DNA of 64,000 nt, from contig NZ_CAMIHD010000001.1 of NCBI RefSeq assembly GCF_946222835.1, positions 62,001 to 126,000 of the forward strand, given 5' to 3'. The first letter of the stretch is position 1, and each line of letters begins with the position of its first letter. The position numbers were made by a program, and so were the translations under genes. Source of the stretch: an uncultured Corynebacterium sp. GTDB taxonomy: Bacteria; Actinomycetota; Actinomycetes; Mycobacteriales; Mycobacteriaceae. Positions 17,301-25,747 of the stretch are shown here, piece by piece. The notes below the pieces were generated by a model. That model did not search any database, had not been told where the DNA came from, and worked only from the letters and a program-made list of their open reading frames with translations.

Positions 17301-17665
17301 AGATGATGAAGATCAATGGTGAGGAGTTCCACCAAATTGGTTTACCGTATCACTATGGTGAGTCCGATTCCACCGCTGTGGCCGGAGATGGTGCTAATGA
17401 CCTCTTGGGTCTGACATTGGAGCCGAACGTGTTCATCCAGAACTCGAAGATCGGTGCCTGCGATATCCAGCCGGGGCGTCGCCCTCGCGGTGAGGCTCGT
17501 GTGGAGATGCTCAAGGAGTATCAGAAGCGCGCGCACCTGAACCTGGATTCCGGCAACGATCTCCTCACCGTGAATGATTCCTTTACCTATAACCCAGAGC
17601 CGCAGCAGCACGAGCATGCGGAGGAACCCGGCGAAAAGGGCGAGGAAAGCGAAGAAGGTAAGTAA
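14399..17665 (+). CDS. fdhF: Selenocysteine-containing formate dehydrogenase, catalytic subunit
   Basis: A molybdopterin-bis(MGD) oxidoreductase of 1,088 residues that oxidises formate to CO2. The TGA at 14963-14965 lies inside NQARI-U-HSATVPSLG, exactly where E. coli FdnG has its selenocysteine, so it is read as Sec189 and not as a stop. The N-terminal [4Fe-4S] ligands are Cys50, Cys53, Cys57 and Cys85 (SVCPYCAVGC, LCPKG). Unlike FdnG/FdoG there is no twin-arginine leader, so the enzyme probably stays in the cytoplasm or faces inward. The C-terminal MopB domain ends in a Glu-rich tail. The start ATG gives the N-terminus MSRFSPLNWP; a TTG 24 bases upstream is the alternative. It is followed without gap by the Fe-S and membrane subunits. 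Confidence 0.95.
14963..15012 (+). other. SECIS-like element at the formate dehydrogenase UGA
   Basis: Directly after the TGA (14963-14965), GTTCCTA (14978-14984) and TAGGAAC (14988-14994) form a perfect 7-bp stem closed by the loop GTC, beginning 12 nt after the UGA. This resembles the apical GGUC-type loop that SelB recognises in E. coli fdhF. A weaker outer pairing is possible between CCACC (14973-14977) and GGTGG (15008-15012). Confidence 0.75.
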
Positions 17666-18721
17666 ATGACAAACCTACTGACCGAAAACGCGAGCCGGCA
17701 TGGCTACGATAGGTACCGACGTATGGCCTTTTTCACCGATACCTCCATCTGTATTGGTTGTAAGGCCTGCGAGGTGGCGTGCAAGGAGTGGAACCGTAAC
17801 CCGGTTGAAGGGTACGACGTTACGGGAGATTCCTATGACAATACCGGTGCGCTAGGTGCAAATACCTGGCGGCACGTGGCCTTTGTGGAGCAAAACAATG
17901 ACCGCATCGAGCATGCTCGTGAGGAAGGTAAGAAGCTTATTTCTTTGGGCATGCCTTCGGTAGGGGCGCAGCCGCAAGAAGTTGATACCACTCCGCCGGA
18001 TACCGATACCTTCCGGTGGCTGATGTCTTCGGACGTGTGCAAACACTGTACGCATGCAGGATGCCTCGATGTTTGTCCTACGGGCGCGCTGTTTCGCACC
18101 GAGTTTGGCACGGTCGTCGTCCAAGATGATGTGTGCAATGGCTGCGGTACGTGCGTGGCCGGCTGCCCATTTGGGGTCATCGAGCGCCGCGATGACGGCG
18201 GCGTGGCGCTGAAATACGACAAGACGGCGACGGTGGATTACGTGGATAATTCGCATGCCGGCGTCAATGTGTTGAAAAAGCTCAAGCAGCTTGCCCCGCA
18301 AGGACCAGACCATACGCCGGGTGAGTCGATGCCTATCAAGAACTTGGGCGTGGCCCAAAAGTGCACTATGTGCTACGACCGGCTGAAGCAGGGCGAGCAG
18401 CCAGCGTGTTCTAAGACCTGCCCGACCGATTCCATCCAGTTTGGCCCGTATGAGGAGATGCTTAACGCCGCCAAGGAACGCGTGCGCGTACTGCATGAGC
18501 AGGGCCTTACCGAGGCTCGCCTTTACGGGGCGAACCAGGACGATGGCGTGGGCGGAACCGGATCTATTTTCTTGCTTCTGGATTCACCGGAGGTCTACGG
18601 CCTGCCGCCGGACCCCCGCGTGCCCACGGCAGATCTGCCGCAGATGTATAAAACCGCAGCGAAGGCTATTGGCGGTATGGCGTTGGCCGTGGCCGGTTCT
18701 TTCTTGCTAGGAGGACGATAG
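17666..18721 (+). CDS. fdhB: Formate dehydrogenase iron-sulfur subunit (4Fe-4S dicluster protein)
   Basis: A 351-residue electron-transfer subunit. Four cysteine groups that can bind [4Fe-4S] clusters are visible: CIGCKACEVAC, CKHCTHAGCLDVCP, CNGCGTCVAGCP and CTMCYDRLKQG with a distal ACSKTCP. It takes electrons from the Sec-containing catalytic subunit and passes them to the membrane subunit. The last 20 residues (GMALAVAGSFLLGG) are hydrophobic and could anchor the protein, as in FdnH. Start and stop are tightly packed: its ATG follows the fdhF stop directly, and its TAG shares one base with the next GTG, so translation is coupled. Confidence 0.92.
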   Translation: MTNLLTENASRHGYDRYRRMAFFTDTSICIGCKACEVACKEWNRNPVEGYDVTGDSYDNTGALGANTWRHVAFVEQNNDRIEHAREEGKKLISLGMPSVGAQPQEVDTTPPDTDTFRWLMSSDVCKHCTHAGCLDVCPTGALFRTEFGTVVVQDDVCNGCGTCVAGCPFGVIERRDDGGVALKYDKTATVDYVDNSHAGVNVLKKLKQLAPQGPDHTPGESMPIKNLGVAQKCTMCYDRLKQGEQPACSKTCPTDSIQFGPYEEMLNAAKERVRVLHEQGLTEARLYGANQDDGVGGTGSIFLLLDSPEVYGLPPDPRVPTADLPQMYKTAAKAIGGMALAVAGSFLLGGR

Positions 18722-19836
18722 TGAGTAGCTTCGACGAATACCGGCCACCGCAGCCGGAGCGCCGCAATCGCTACCGGAAGTTTGATGGCACGAAGCCTAA
18801 AAAGAAACGGAAGCGGCCGGGCGCGGGCGCGCAGGATGGCTCGAAAGAGGAGCGCATGGCGCAGGACTTCGAGTTCTCGTCCTATTACGGGCGCCCAGTG
18901 GTCAAGGCACCGCCGTGGGAATGGCCCATCGGCGCCTACCTCTTCTTGGGCGGTGTGAGCGGCGGCTCGGGACTCTTGGCCGCTGGTGCACAGGCCGTCG
19001 GCAATGCACCGTTGCGTCGCACCACGCGTGTTTCTGCCTTCGGCGCGGCGGCCGTAGGATCGGTCTTTTTGATTCTGGACTTGGGCCGACCGGAACGCGC
19101 GCTCAATATGTTCCGTGTATTCAAGGTGACCTCACCGATGTCCATGGGTTCATGGATCCTTTCTGGCTTCGCGAGCGCGGCAGCAGTGCCGGCCGCAGTA
19201 GAGGTGGATGCCGCGACGGGGCACGCACTACCGCTGCCAAAATTTGTGCGCAAGGCGCTGCATAAAGCGGCCGGGCCAGCTGGTGTGGTGACCGGTGTTC
19301 TCGGCGGGCCACTGGCGGGCTATACCGCGGTGTTGTTGTCGAATACCTCGAACCCGGTATGGAATGACATGAAAAAGCACCTGCCGTATGTTTTCGTGTC
19401 CTCGGCGGGCGCGGCCTCATCAGGTCTGGCTATGGTGACCACTCCGGTCGAACACGCGGGGCCGGCCCGCGTGTTGGGCATGGCCGCCGCGGCTAGCGAT
19501 CTAGCGGCGACCAAGGTCTTGGAAGAAGGTATGGAGCCGGAGCCGCGCGAGGCGCTGCACGAGGGTAAGCCGGGCACGCTAATGAAGGCCTCGGAGTACT
19601 TCATTGCGGCCGGTGGCGTGGGTAGCGCATTGGCTGCGGTTACGAAGTCCCGGGCAGTTTCGGTGGCTGCAGGGCTATCACTACTGGCGGGATCGGCGTG
19701 CACGCGCTTCGGTGTGCTCAATGCCGGCCTAGAAGCAGTGAAGAACCCGGAGACCACCATCGGGCCCCAGAAGCGCCGGGTAGCAAAGCGCCGGCGCGAG
19801 CAAGGCCTCGACCATGATGTGGTGAGCCCAGAGTAG
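18721..19836 (+). CDS. NrfD-family membrane anchor of formate dehydrogenase
   Basis: A 371-residue polytopic protein of the NrfD/PsrC family, expected to transfer electrons to menaquinone. It has a very basic, Pro/Arg/Lys-rich N-terminal extension of about 65 residues, then EWPIGAYLFLGGVSGGSGLL, the family's first helix with the G-x2-GGSG motif, and about seven further hydrophobic segments. Its last 30 residues are again strongly basic. E. coli Fdh-N uses a b-type cytochrome here; the NrfD type carries no haem, so this complex differs in its quinone-reducing partner. The GTG start overlaps the previous stop by one base. Confidence 0.88.
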   Translation: MSSFDEYRPPQPERRNRYRKFDGTKPKKKRKRPGAGAQDGSKEERMAQDFEFSSYYGRPVVKAPPWEWPIGAYLFLGGVSGGSGLLAAGAQAVGNAPLRRTTRVSAFGAAAVGSVFLILDLGRPERALNMFRVFKVTSPMSMGSWILSGFASAAAVPAAVEVDAATGHALPLPKFVRKALHKAAGPAGVVTGVLGGPLAGYTAVLLSNTSNPVWNDMKKHLPYVFVSSAGAASSGLAMVTTPVEHAGPARVLGMAAAASDLAATKVLEEGMEPEPREALHEGKPGTLMKASEYFIAAGGVGSALAAVTKSRAVSVAAGLSLLAGSACTRFGVLNAGLEAVKNPETTIGPQKRRVAKRRREQGLDHDVVSPE

Positions 19837-20000
19837 AGTCTCGCGCCGGTGTCTTCTATTCGCTGTCGCTCCACGGCGGTGAACGCGAGGGGAGTACTCA
19901 TTGGCTGGGCGCTGCCCCCTCGGAGGAACTCCCCACCAGCCCCGCTGCGGCGAGGGTGGTGGAGGAAAAGGCGATGAGCTAGGAAAACTGTCGCGGCATC

Positions 20001-20984
20001 TTAGGCCTTAATGAACGCATCGCCGGTGCGCTCGGTGGTGTGGCCGATGACGGGGTAGCCGGGTACCTCGCCGATGAGGAGGAGGCCGCCGGAAGTTTGG
20101 GCGTCGGCAAGCAGCACCAGCTCTTCCTCGCTCAAAGAGGTGTCCAGGTGCGGGCGCACCCAGTCGAGGTTGCGGCGGGAGCCACCGGGGATGAATCCTT
20201 CCGCCAAGGCCTCTTTCGCGCCGTCGATGGTGGGCACTGCGGAGAGATCAAGCTCCGCGGCGATGCCGGAGGCGCGGCACATCTTGTAGAGGTGGCCGAG
20301 CAGCCCGAATCCGGTGACATCGGTGGCCGCACGTACTCCTGTCTCCACCGCGGCGCGTGCAGCCTCACGGTTCAAGGTAGTCATGGAATCCACTGCGGCT
20401 TGGGAAACCTCGCCGGTGGCCTTGTGCTTGTTATTGAGGATTCCTACGCCGATGGGCTTGGTCAGGGTAATGGGCAGGCCAGGCTCGGCGGCATCGTTGC
20501 GCATGAGTTTTTCTGGGGCGACGATACCGGTGGCGGCCATGCCATAAAGCGGTTCGGGGGCGGTAATGGAATGGCCACCGGTAACAGAGATGCCGGCTGC
20601 GGTGGCTACATCCATGCCGCCGCGCAAGACCTCGCGTAGCACGTCAAGCCCGAGCTTTTCATTGGGCCAGCCTACGAGGTTAATGGCGGTAACGGGGGTG
20701 CCGCCCATGGCATAGACATCAGAGAGCGCATTGGCCGCGGCCACTCGCCCCCAGTCGTAGGGGTCATTGAGCATGGGGGTGAAAAAATCCGCGGTGGAAA
20801 TAACCGCTAGGCCATCCTGGATTTTGACGGCCGCGGCATCATCGCCATCGTCGAGGCCAACCAGCACATTGGGATCGGCCTTGCTTATGAGGCCTTCTAC
20901 GGCGGACTCTAGCTGGCCAGCGGGAATCTTGCAGGCGCAACCGCCGCCTGCGGCGAAAGAGGTGAGCTTAATATCTTCGGTCAT
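20001..20984 (-). CDS. selD: Selenide, water dikinase
   Basis: Makes monoselenophosphate from selenide and ATP, the selenium donor for SelA. The protein has 327 residues. The Gly-rich N-terminal motif FAAGGGCACKI places the catalytic pair at Cys16 (Cys in place of the Sec found in some SelD) and Lys19; it continues into the AIR-synthase-like fold with VGLDDGDDAA and the distal ATDVTGFGLLGH motif. It lies on the opposite strand to the rest of the block, between the formate dehydrogenase operon and tRNA-Sec, convergent with the former and divergent from the latter. The ATG is the only sensible start. Confidence 0.95.
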   Translation of the reverse strand: MTEDIKLTSFAAGGGCACKIPAGQLESAVEGLISKADPNVLVGLDDGDDAAAVKIQDGLAVISTADFFTPMLNDPYDWGRVAAANALSDVYAMGGTPVTAINLVGWPNEKLGLDVLREVLRGGMDVATAAGISVTGGHSITAPEPLYGMAATGIVAPEKLMRNDAAEPGLPITLTKPIGVGILNNKHKATGEVSQAAVDSMTTLNREAARAAVETGVRAATDVTGFGLLGHLYKMCRASGIAAELDLSAVPTIDGAKEALAEGFIPGGSRRNLDWVRPHLDTSLSEEELVLLADAQTSGGLLLIGEVPGYPVIGHTTERTGDAFIKA

Positions 20985-21153
20985 AGCGCCATTTTACTCG
21001 GCCCGAGAGATTATCTGGCCGCAATGCAAGTGCACGAATCTGTGCCAGGCAATAGGACATTGGGTGCTGAGGTTTCACCTTGAACCGCCATGGTGGATGT
21101 AGCGAGCGACAGGTGTGTCGTCACCGGGGAATGCGCGTGTAAGGTGAGCACAC

Positions 21154-21248
21154 GGAGGCGTACGTGTCCTGGTGGGCGCCCCGGTCTTCAAAACCGGTGA
21201 GGCCGAGCATCTCGGTCTGGCAGGTTCGATTCCTGTCCGTCTCCGCCA
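21154..21248 (+). tRNA. selC: Selenocysteine tRNA, anticodon UCA
   Basis: A 95-nt tRNA with the size and long variable arm of tRNA-Sec. The acceptor strand GGAGGCG pairs with the 3' CGTCTCC, followed by discriminator G and an encoded CCA end. The anticodon arm is CCGGT-CTTCAAA-ACCGG, giving anticodon TCA that reads UGA. The T arm GCAGGTTCGATTCCTGT contains the TTCGATT loop. It lies only about 25 bp upstream of selA on the same strand and could be co-transcribed with it. Confidence 0.95.
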
Positions 21249-21273
21249 TTCGCGCGCAAGGAGGAATGCCATA

Positions 21274-22590
21274 GTGCCCACACCCACGCCTGCTGCCAGC
21301 CCCGATCCCCGCCGAAATATTCCCCGCATGGACGAGCTGCTGCAGCTGCCGGAAGTAGAAACCGCGCGACAGCGCCTGGCTGAACACACTATTCGTGCAA
21401 TTATTCAGCGCACAGTTGCCCAAGCACGCCGCGGCGAGCTGCCTATTAGCGATATCCCCGCAACAATTGCCCAGCGACTCCAACAAAAGAGGGTGCATTC
21501 GCTCCGGCCGGTCATTAACGCCACCGGCGTCATCATCCATACCAATTTAGGCCGCGCCCCTCTTCCCAGTGCCGTAGTAGAGGCCCTCCACGACGCCGCT
21601 TCTTATACGGATGTGGAAATGGACCTTGACTCCGGCAAGCGCTCGAAAAACCGCGGAATTGGCGCCACGGCTGCACTGCTTGCGGCCTGCCCTGGTGCAG
21701 AAGATGCCCTCGTGGTCAATAACGGCGCCAGTGCCCTGCTCCTTGCCACCGCCGCGCTTGCCCCCAGCAAAGAGGTCATTATCTCGCGCGGAGAGCTCAT
21801 TGAAATAGGTGCGGGCTTTCGCCTGCCTGAGCTTATTGAGTCCACGGCCACGCGCCTAAAGGAAGTGGGCGCGACTAATCGCACGCATCTGGCCGATTAT
21901 GAACGCGCGCTGGGGGATAAAACCGGCGCCATTTTGAAGGTGCACCCTTCTAATTTCCGCATTGAGGGCTTTACTTCTTCGGTCGGGGTGGATGAGCTGC
22001 ACCGCCTAGCATTGCGTCACGATAAGCGGCTGATCGTGGATCTGGGGTCCGGCCTGCTCACCCATGATCCCGCGTTGCCGGAAGAACCAAATATCCAAGC
22101 GCAGCTGCGCGCCGGTGCCGATATCGTCATTGCCTCGGGCGATAAATTGCTCGGCGGTCCGCAGGCGGGAATCTTGCTCGGCACCAAGGAGGCGATAGCT
22201 GCGGTGAAAAAGCACCCTCTGGCGCGTGCGGTGCGCATAGATAAGTTGCGCCTTAATGCACTAGAAGCTGCTATTTCGACTCCGTCTAATGCTGTGCACG
22301 ACGCCTTGCACCTAGAGCTCGAATCTCACCGGATGCGAACGGAAGCCATTGCGCAGGCAGTCGGAGCAGAGGTGGTATCCCACGACGGCCGCGTGGGCGG
22401 TGGCGGAGCGCCCGAATACCCGCTACCCGGTTATGCGGTTAGCTTGCCTGAGCATTATGCAGCCGCGCTTCGCCACCACGAACCACCGGTGGTAGCCCGC
22501 GTGCATCAGGGCAGCTGCTTAGTGGATATCCGCTGCGTCCCCGCGCACCAAGACGCCGCCGTCATTGCCGCGATTAAGGCGGTGGGCTAG
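21274..22590 (+). CDS. selA: L-seryl-tRNA(Sec) selenium transferase
   Basis: A PLP enzyme of 438 residues that converts Ser-tRNA(Sec) to Sec-tRNA(Sec) using selenophosphate. It has the SelA N-terminal domain (RNIPRMDELLQLPEV), the INATGVIIHTNLGRAPL motif, and the PLP-binding lysine at 291 in ASGDKLLGGPQAG. The GTG at 21274 has AAGGAGG ten bases upstream; the open frame extends further back through the tRNA gene and is not translated there. It abuts selB with no spacer (stop followed directly by the selB GTG), so the two form an operon led by the tRNA. Confidence 0.95.
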   Translation: MPTPTPAASPDPRRNIPRMDELLQLPEVETARQRLAEHTIRAIIQRTVAQARRGELPISDIPATIAQRLQQKRVHSLRPVINATGVIIHTNLGRAPLPSAVVEALHDAASYTDVEMDLDSGKRSKNRGIGATAALLAACPGAEDALVVNNGASALLLATAALAPSKEVIISRGELIEIGAGFRLPELIESTATRLKEVGATNRTHLADYERALGDKTGAILKVHPSNFRIEGFTSSVGVDELHRLALRHDKRLIVDLGSGLLTHDPALPEEPNIQAQLRAGADIVIASGDKLLGGPQAGILLGTKEAIAAVKKHPLARAVRIDKLRLNALEAAISTPSNAVHDALHLELESHRMRTEAIAQAVGAEVVSHDGRVGGGGAPEYPLPGYAVSLPEHYAAALRHHEPPVVARVHQGSCLVDIRCVPAHQDAAVIAAIKAVG

Positions 22591-24363
22591 GTGTACGTCG
22601 TTGCTACCGCCGGCCATGTAGACCATGGCAAGTCCACCCTGGTGCGTGCACTTACGAAAATGGACCCAGATCGCTGGGAAGAAGAAAAGCGCCGCGGCCT
22701 CACCATTGATTTAGGATTTGCCTGGACTACCTTGCCTTCTGGTGCGGATGTGGCATTTGTGGACGTGCCTGGCCATGAGAAATTCCTAGGCAATATGCTT
22801 GCCGGCGTGGGTCCTGCCCCAGTAGTTCTTTTCGTGGTCGCGGCCGATGAAGGATGGCAGGCCCAGTCCACTGATCACCGCGACGCCTTGCGTGCACTGG
22901 GCGTGGAGCATGGCATTATCGCACTTACCCGCTATGACCGTGCCACCGAGGATCGCACCGCGGAGATCCGCGCGGAGCTGGCAGATACCCCGCTTGCCGA
23001 CGCCCCCATTATCCCAGTATCCGCCCCCACCGGTGAAGGAGTGGGGCAGCTGCGCCAGGCTCTCGATGAGGTACTTGCCGCCGTACCTGCTCCTGACGCG
23101 AACGCACCGGTGCGCCTGTGGGCGGACCGTGCGTTTAGCGTGAAAGGTGCGGGCACCGTGGTCACCGGAACGTTCGCCGCGGGCACTCTACGCGTGGGCG
23201 ATAGCCTGCAGGTGGCTACAGCCGACGGTGAAAAGGAAGTAGAAATCCGTGGCCTGCACAGCGAAAATCGCGCGCATGATTCTCTCGGCCCCGTCACCCG
23301 CGCGGCCGTCAACCTGCGCGGAGTGGATGCTGCTGAGCTCCACCGCGGCGACGTGCTGCTTACCCCGGGTGCGTGGCGACTGGTGGAACACCTCGATGTC
23401 CACCGCACCTTTGGCGCGGAGCTCGATGGGCTGCCCGATAACCTCGTCGTCCACACCGGTACCGCCGGGGTAGAGGCGCACCTGCGCCCCCTGTCCGCCG
23501 ATTTCGCGCGCTTAAGTCTGGCGCGACCGTTGCCTCTACAGCTTGATGATCGCTTCGTTATCCGCAGTCCTGGTGGCCGCCATGTCATCGCGGGCGCGGA
23601 AGCCGTAGACCTGCGCCCGCCGGAGCTTAACCAGCGCGGTGCCGCCCGCCGCCGCGCAGAAGAACTCAGTGCCCAGGAGTCATTTAGGGATCCTGCCTCC
23701 TATCTGCGTCGCGTCGGCTTCGCCCGACTAGATGATCTAGCGCGCGATGGCTTTGCTACCTCAACACCGCCGCAGGGCATTATCGCCTTCCGGGATTGGT
23801 GGATAGCGGCGTCTCAGGTCACACGGTGGAAGCAAGCGCTTGTCGACGCCTTGCACGCCCACGCCACAGCACATCCATTAGCACCAGGAATGCCCCGGAA
23901 GGCAGCTATGGATGCCCTCGGCCTGCGCGAGGAAGGATTGCTAGGTCTTGCCATCGCCGCCGCGAAGGCGGAAAGCAGTGAGGGGGCGCTGCGTTTGCCT
24001 GGGCAGCAGGCAAGCCTCGGAGCGGCCGAGAGCGGTGTCGCTGCCGTCGAAAAGCGGCTCAAGAAAGAACCCTTTTCTGCACCAGAGGCAGACGAACTGG
24101 CGGAGTTGGGCTTAGGCCCCAAGGAGCTTGCTGCCGCCGAGCGCGCCGGGCGCCTCCTGCGCTTGAAGCAAGGTATCGTGCTGTTGCCCTCGGCACCAGA
24201 GGAAGCACGCCGACGGCTCGCTAAGTTGGAGCAGCCGTTTACGCTCTCTGCTGCCCGCCAGGCGTTGGAAACGACGCGACGGGTAGCCATCCCACTGCTG
24301 GAATACCTAGACACCCAGCGGATAACTCGCCGCGGTGACGGCGGTCAGCGCACCCTGCGCTAG
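22591..24363 (+). CDS. selB: Selenocysteine-specific translation elongation factor
   Basis: A 590-residue EF-Tu-like GTPase that carries Sec-tRNA to UGA codons marked by a SECIS hairpin. The Walker A motif GHVDHGKST is at residues 8-16, followed by the switch I sequence RRGLTIDLGFAW, the DVPGHEKF G3 motif, and then two beta-barrel domains. The C-terminal 230 residues hold the winged-helix repeats that bind the SECIS RNA; the segments RLDDLARDGF and SAARQALETTRR fit these. The start is a GTG directly following the selA stop. Confidence 0.95.
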   Translation: MYVVATAGHVDHGKSTLVRALTKMDPDRWEEEKRRGLTIDLGFAWTTLPSGADVAFVDVPGHEKFLGNMLAGVGPAPVVLFVVAADEGWQAQSTDHRDALRALGVEHGIIALTRYDRATEDRTAEIRAELADTPLADAPIIPVSAPTGEGVGQLRQALDEVLAAVPAPDANAPVRLWADRAFSVKGAGTVVTGTFAAGTLRVGDSLQVATADGEKEVEIRGLHSENRAHDSLGPVTRAAVNLRGVDAAELHRGDVLLTPGAWRLVEHLDVHRTFGAELDGLPDNLVVHTGTAGVEAHLRPLSADFARLSLARPLPLQLDDRFVIRSPGGRHVIAGAEAVDLRPPELNQRGAARRRAEELSAQESFRDPASYLRRVGFARLDDLARDGFATSTPPQGIIAFRDWWIAASQVTRWKQALVDALHAHATAHPLAPGMPRKAAMDALGLREEGLLGLAIAAAKAESSEGALRLPGQQASLGAAESGVAAVEKRLKKEPFSAPEADELAELGLGPKELAAAERAGRLLRLKQGIVLLPSAPEEARRRLAKLEQPFTLSAARQALETTRRVAIPLLEYLDTQRITRRGDGGQRTLR

Positions 24364-24391
24364 CAGGGGGGTATGTGGGCGGTTGCCGCAG

Positions 24392-25483
24392 CTATTTGCG
24401 GTGGTTGCCCCCGCGGTGGTGGGAGCTTTCGCGGGCTATGCGCCGGGCCCGCACCCGCGCGGATTCGGAGGAAAAACGGCCTGGTTCCTCGGCTACGGGG
24501 AGAGCACGCCAGCTGAAATTCTGTCCTCCGGGGACGGAGGAGATCAGCTCCGCCAGCTTCGCGCTGGCTTGGGGCTGCTCAGTCGACGCATCCGGTTGTG
24601 TAGTCGACGCAACGGCCTGCGCAGGCTCTGCGGGTACAGATGGCTGTGGTTTTGGTCCTTTCGGGCGGCGTGCGCCAGTGGGCAGGGCCGTGACGATGGC
24701 CTCAGCGGAAAGCGTGTGATCCCACGCCTCGGGCTGGGCAGGGGCGGCGGGCGCGGTTGTGGGAATCGCCGGCCGAGACGCAGGTACGCGCAGTGGTGGG
24801 ACGGCGGGGGAGAAGATCTCCTCAGCAGTGGCTGCATTGCCAGGTAGATCGACCGCCAGCATGTCGCGGCTCGTATAAGCGCGCGCGGAAAGTCCCACCC
24901 CGGAGTCGTTGACCGCCTCGAAGGCGGCGCGCAGGCCGGGAAGTGCAGCGATGTTGCCGCACGGGCCCAGCACCATATCATCGCAGGTAGCTACTGCTGT
25001 ACCGTCTAAATCCTCTACAGTGACGAAGAATTGCTGCGAGCCCATCTGCTGCAGCTGGGTGGCGGAAAGGTCGCCGGCGGCGGCGTCAACAAGTACGCCT
25101 TGGCCCCCAGCTAGTAGGGCAGTGCCTTGCGGTTGGTCGTTGACGGGAACCATCCATGGCCACAGGCCGAGCGATACGGCAACCTCGACCTCGCCGTCTA
25201 CTACCTCCACGGTGGCGATTGTCTGCGGTTGGGCGGAGGAAGACTGCAAACGCTCTAGGTCGGGATACTCCGCGGCCTCCACCTCGTCGAGGAAACCCAA
25301 AAAGCCGAAGTCTGAGCGGATGCGCCATCCGTTGGTGTAGGTATCGGGTTCCAAGGAGACATCGACAAGCGCAGCATGCTCTGCCACGCCGGGGATGCTC
25401 AACGCGGTGCCCAGCACCGGATGCTCAAGAACCGCAACATGCTCCACACCGAAGTAACTAGTCGCGAGCGGGTAAAGCGCCAT
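24392..25483 (-). CDS. Unknown protein with Pro/Ala-rich C-terminal region
   Basis: I do not recognise this 363-residue product. The first 220 residues form an acidic, hydrophobic-patterned globular region with no signal peptide or transmembrane helix (starting MALYPLATSYFGVEHVAVLE and containing two short Cys-containing stretches, CDDMVLGPCGNIAAL). From about residue 230 onward it is low complexity, rich in Pro/Ala, and ends in a very basic tail (RVRARRIARESSHH). The overall look resembles corynebacterial ESX- or division-associated scaffold proteins, but there is no evidence for a role. GGGAG lies nine bases before the ATG. It converges on selB with 28 bp between. Confidence 0.65.
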   Translation of the reverse strand: MALYPLATSYFGVEHVAVLEHPVLGTALSIPGVAEHAALVDVSLEPDTYTNGWRIRSDFGFLGFLDEVEAAEYPDLERLQSSSAQPQTIATVEVVDGEVEVAVSLGLWPWMVPVNDQPQGTALLAGGQGVLVDAAAGDLSATQLQQMGSQQFFVTVEDLDGTAVATCDDMVLGPCGNIAALPGLRAAFEAVNDSGVGLSARAYTSRDMLAVDLPGNAATAEEIFSPAVPPLRVPASRPAIPTTAPAAPAQPEAWDHTLSAEAIVTALPTGARRPKGPKPQPSVPAEPAQAVASTTQPDASTEQPQASAKLAELISSVPGGQNFSWRALPVAEEPGRFSSESARVRARRIARESSHHRGGNHRK

Positions 25484-25747
25484 AGAAAGTCACTCCCAAG
25501 GTTAGAGGCTGGTTAACAATGCTTAACTCATTTTACGCATATGGGGGATAGGGCTGGCGCCAGCTTTATATCCTGCGAGTTTTTATTAATGTATAGACAG
25601 CTCTCTAGAAGTGATACCCGGAAAATAGAATAGGAGTAGAACCATCTCTTCTTCACCGTCTTCTTCATCCCGCCCTGTGCGCGGGGTAAATAACTCGGAG
25701 GAAAGCAAAAACGCACCCGTAACGCCAAGCGCATTCTGAAGGATATT

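Noticed and set aside
15779..17335. Open frame of 518 codons antisense to the formate dehydrogenase gene
   Set aside because: Arg/His/Leu-rich sequence without motifs, lying wholly within a well-supported coding region.
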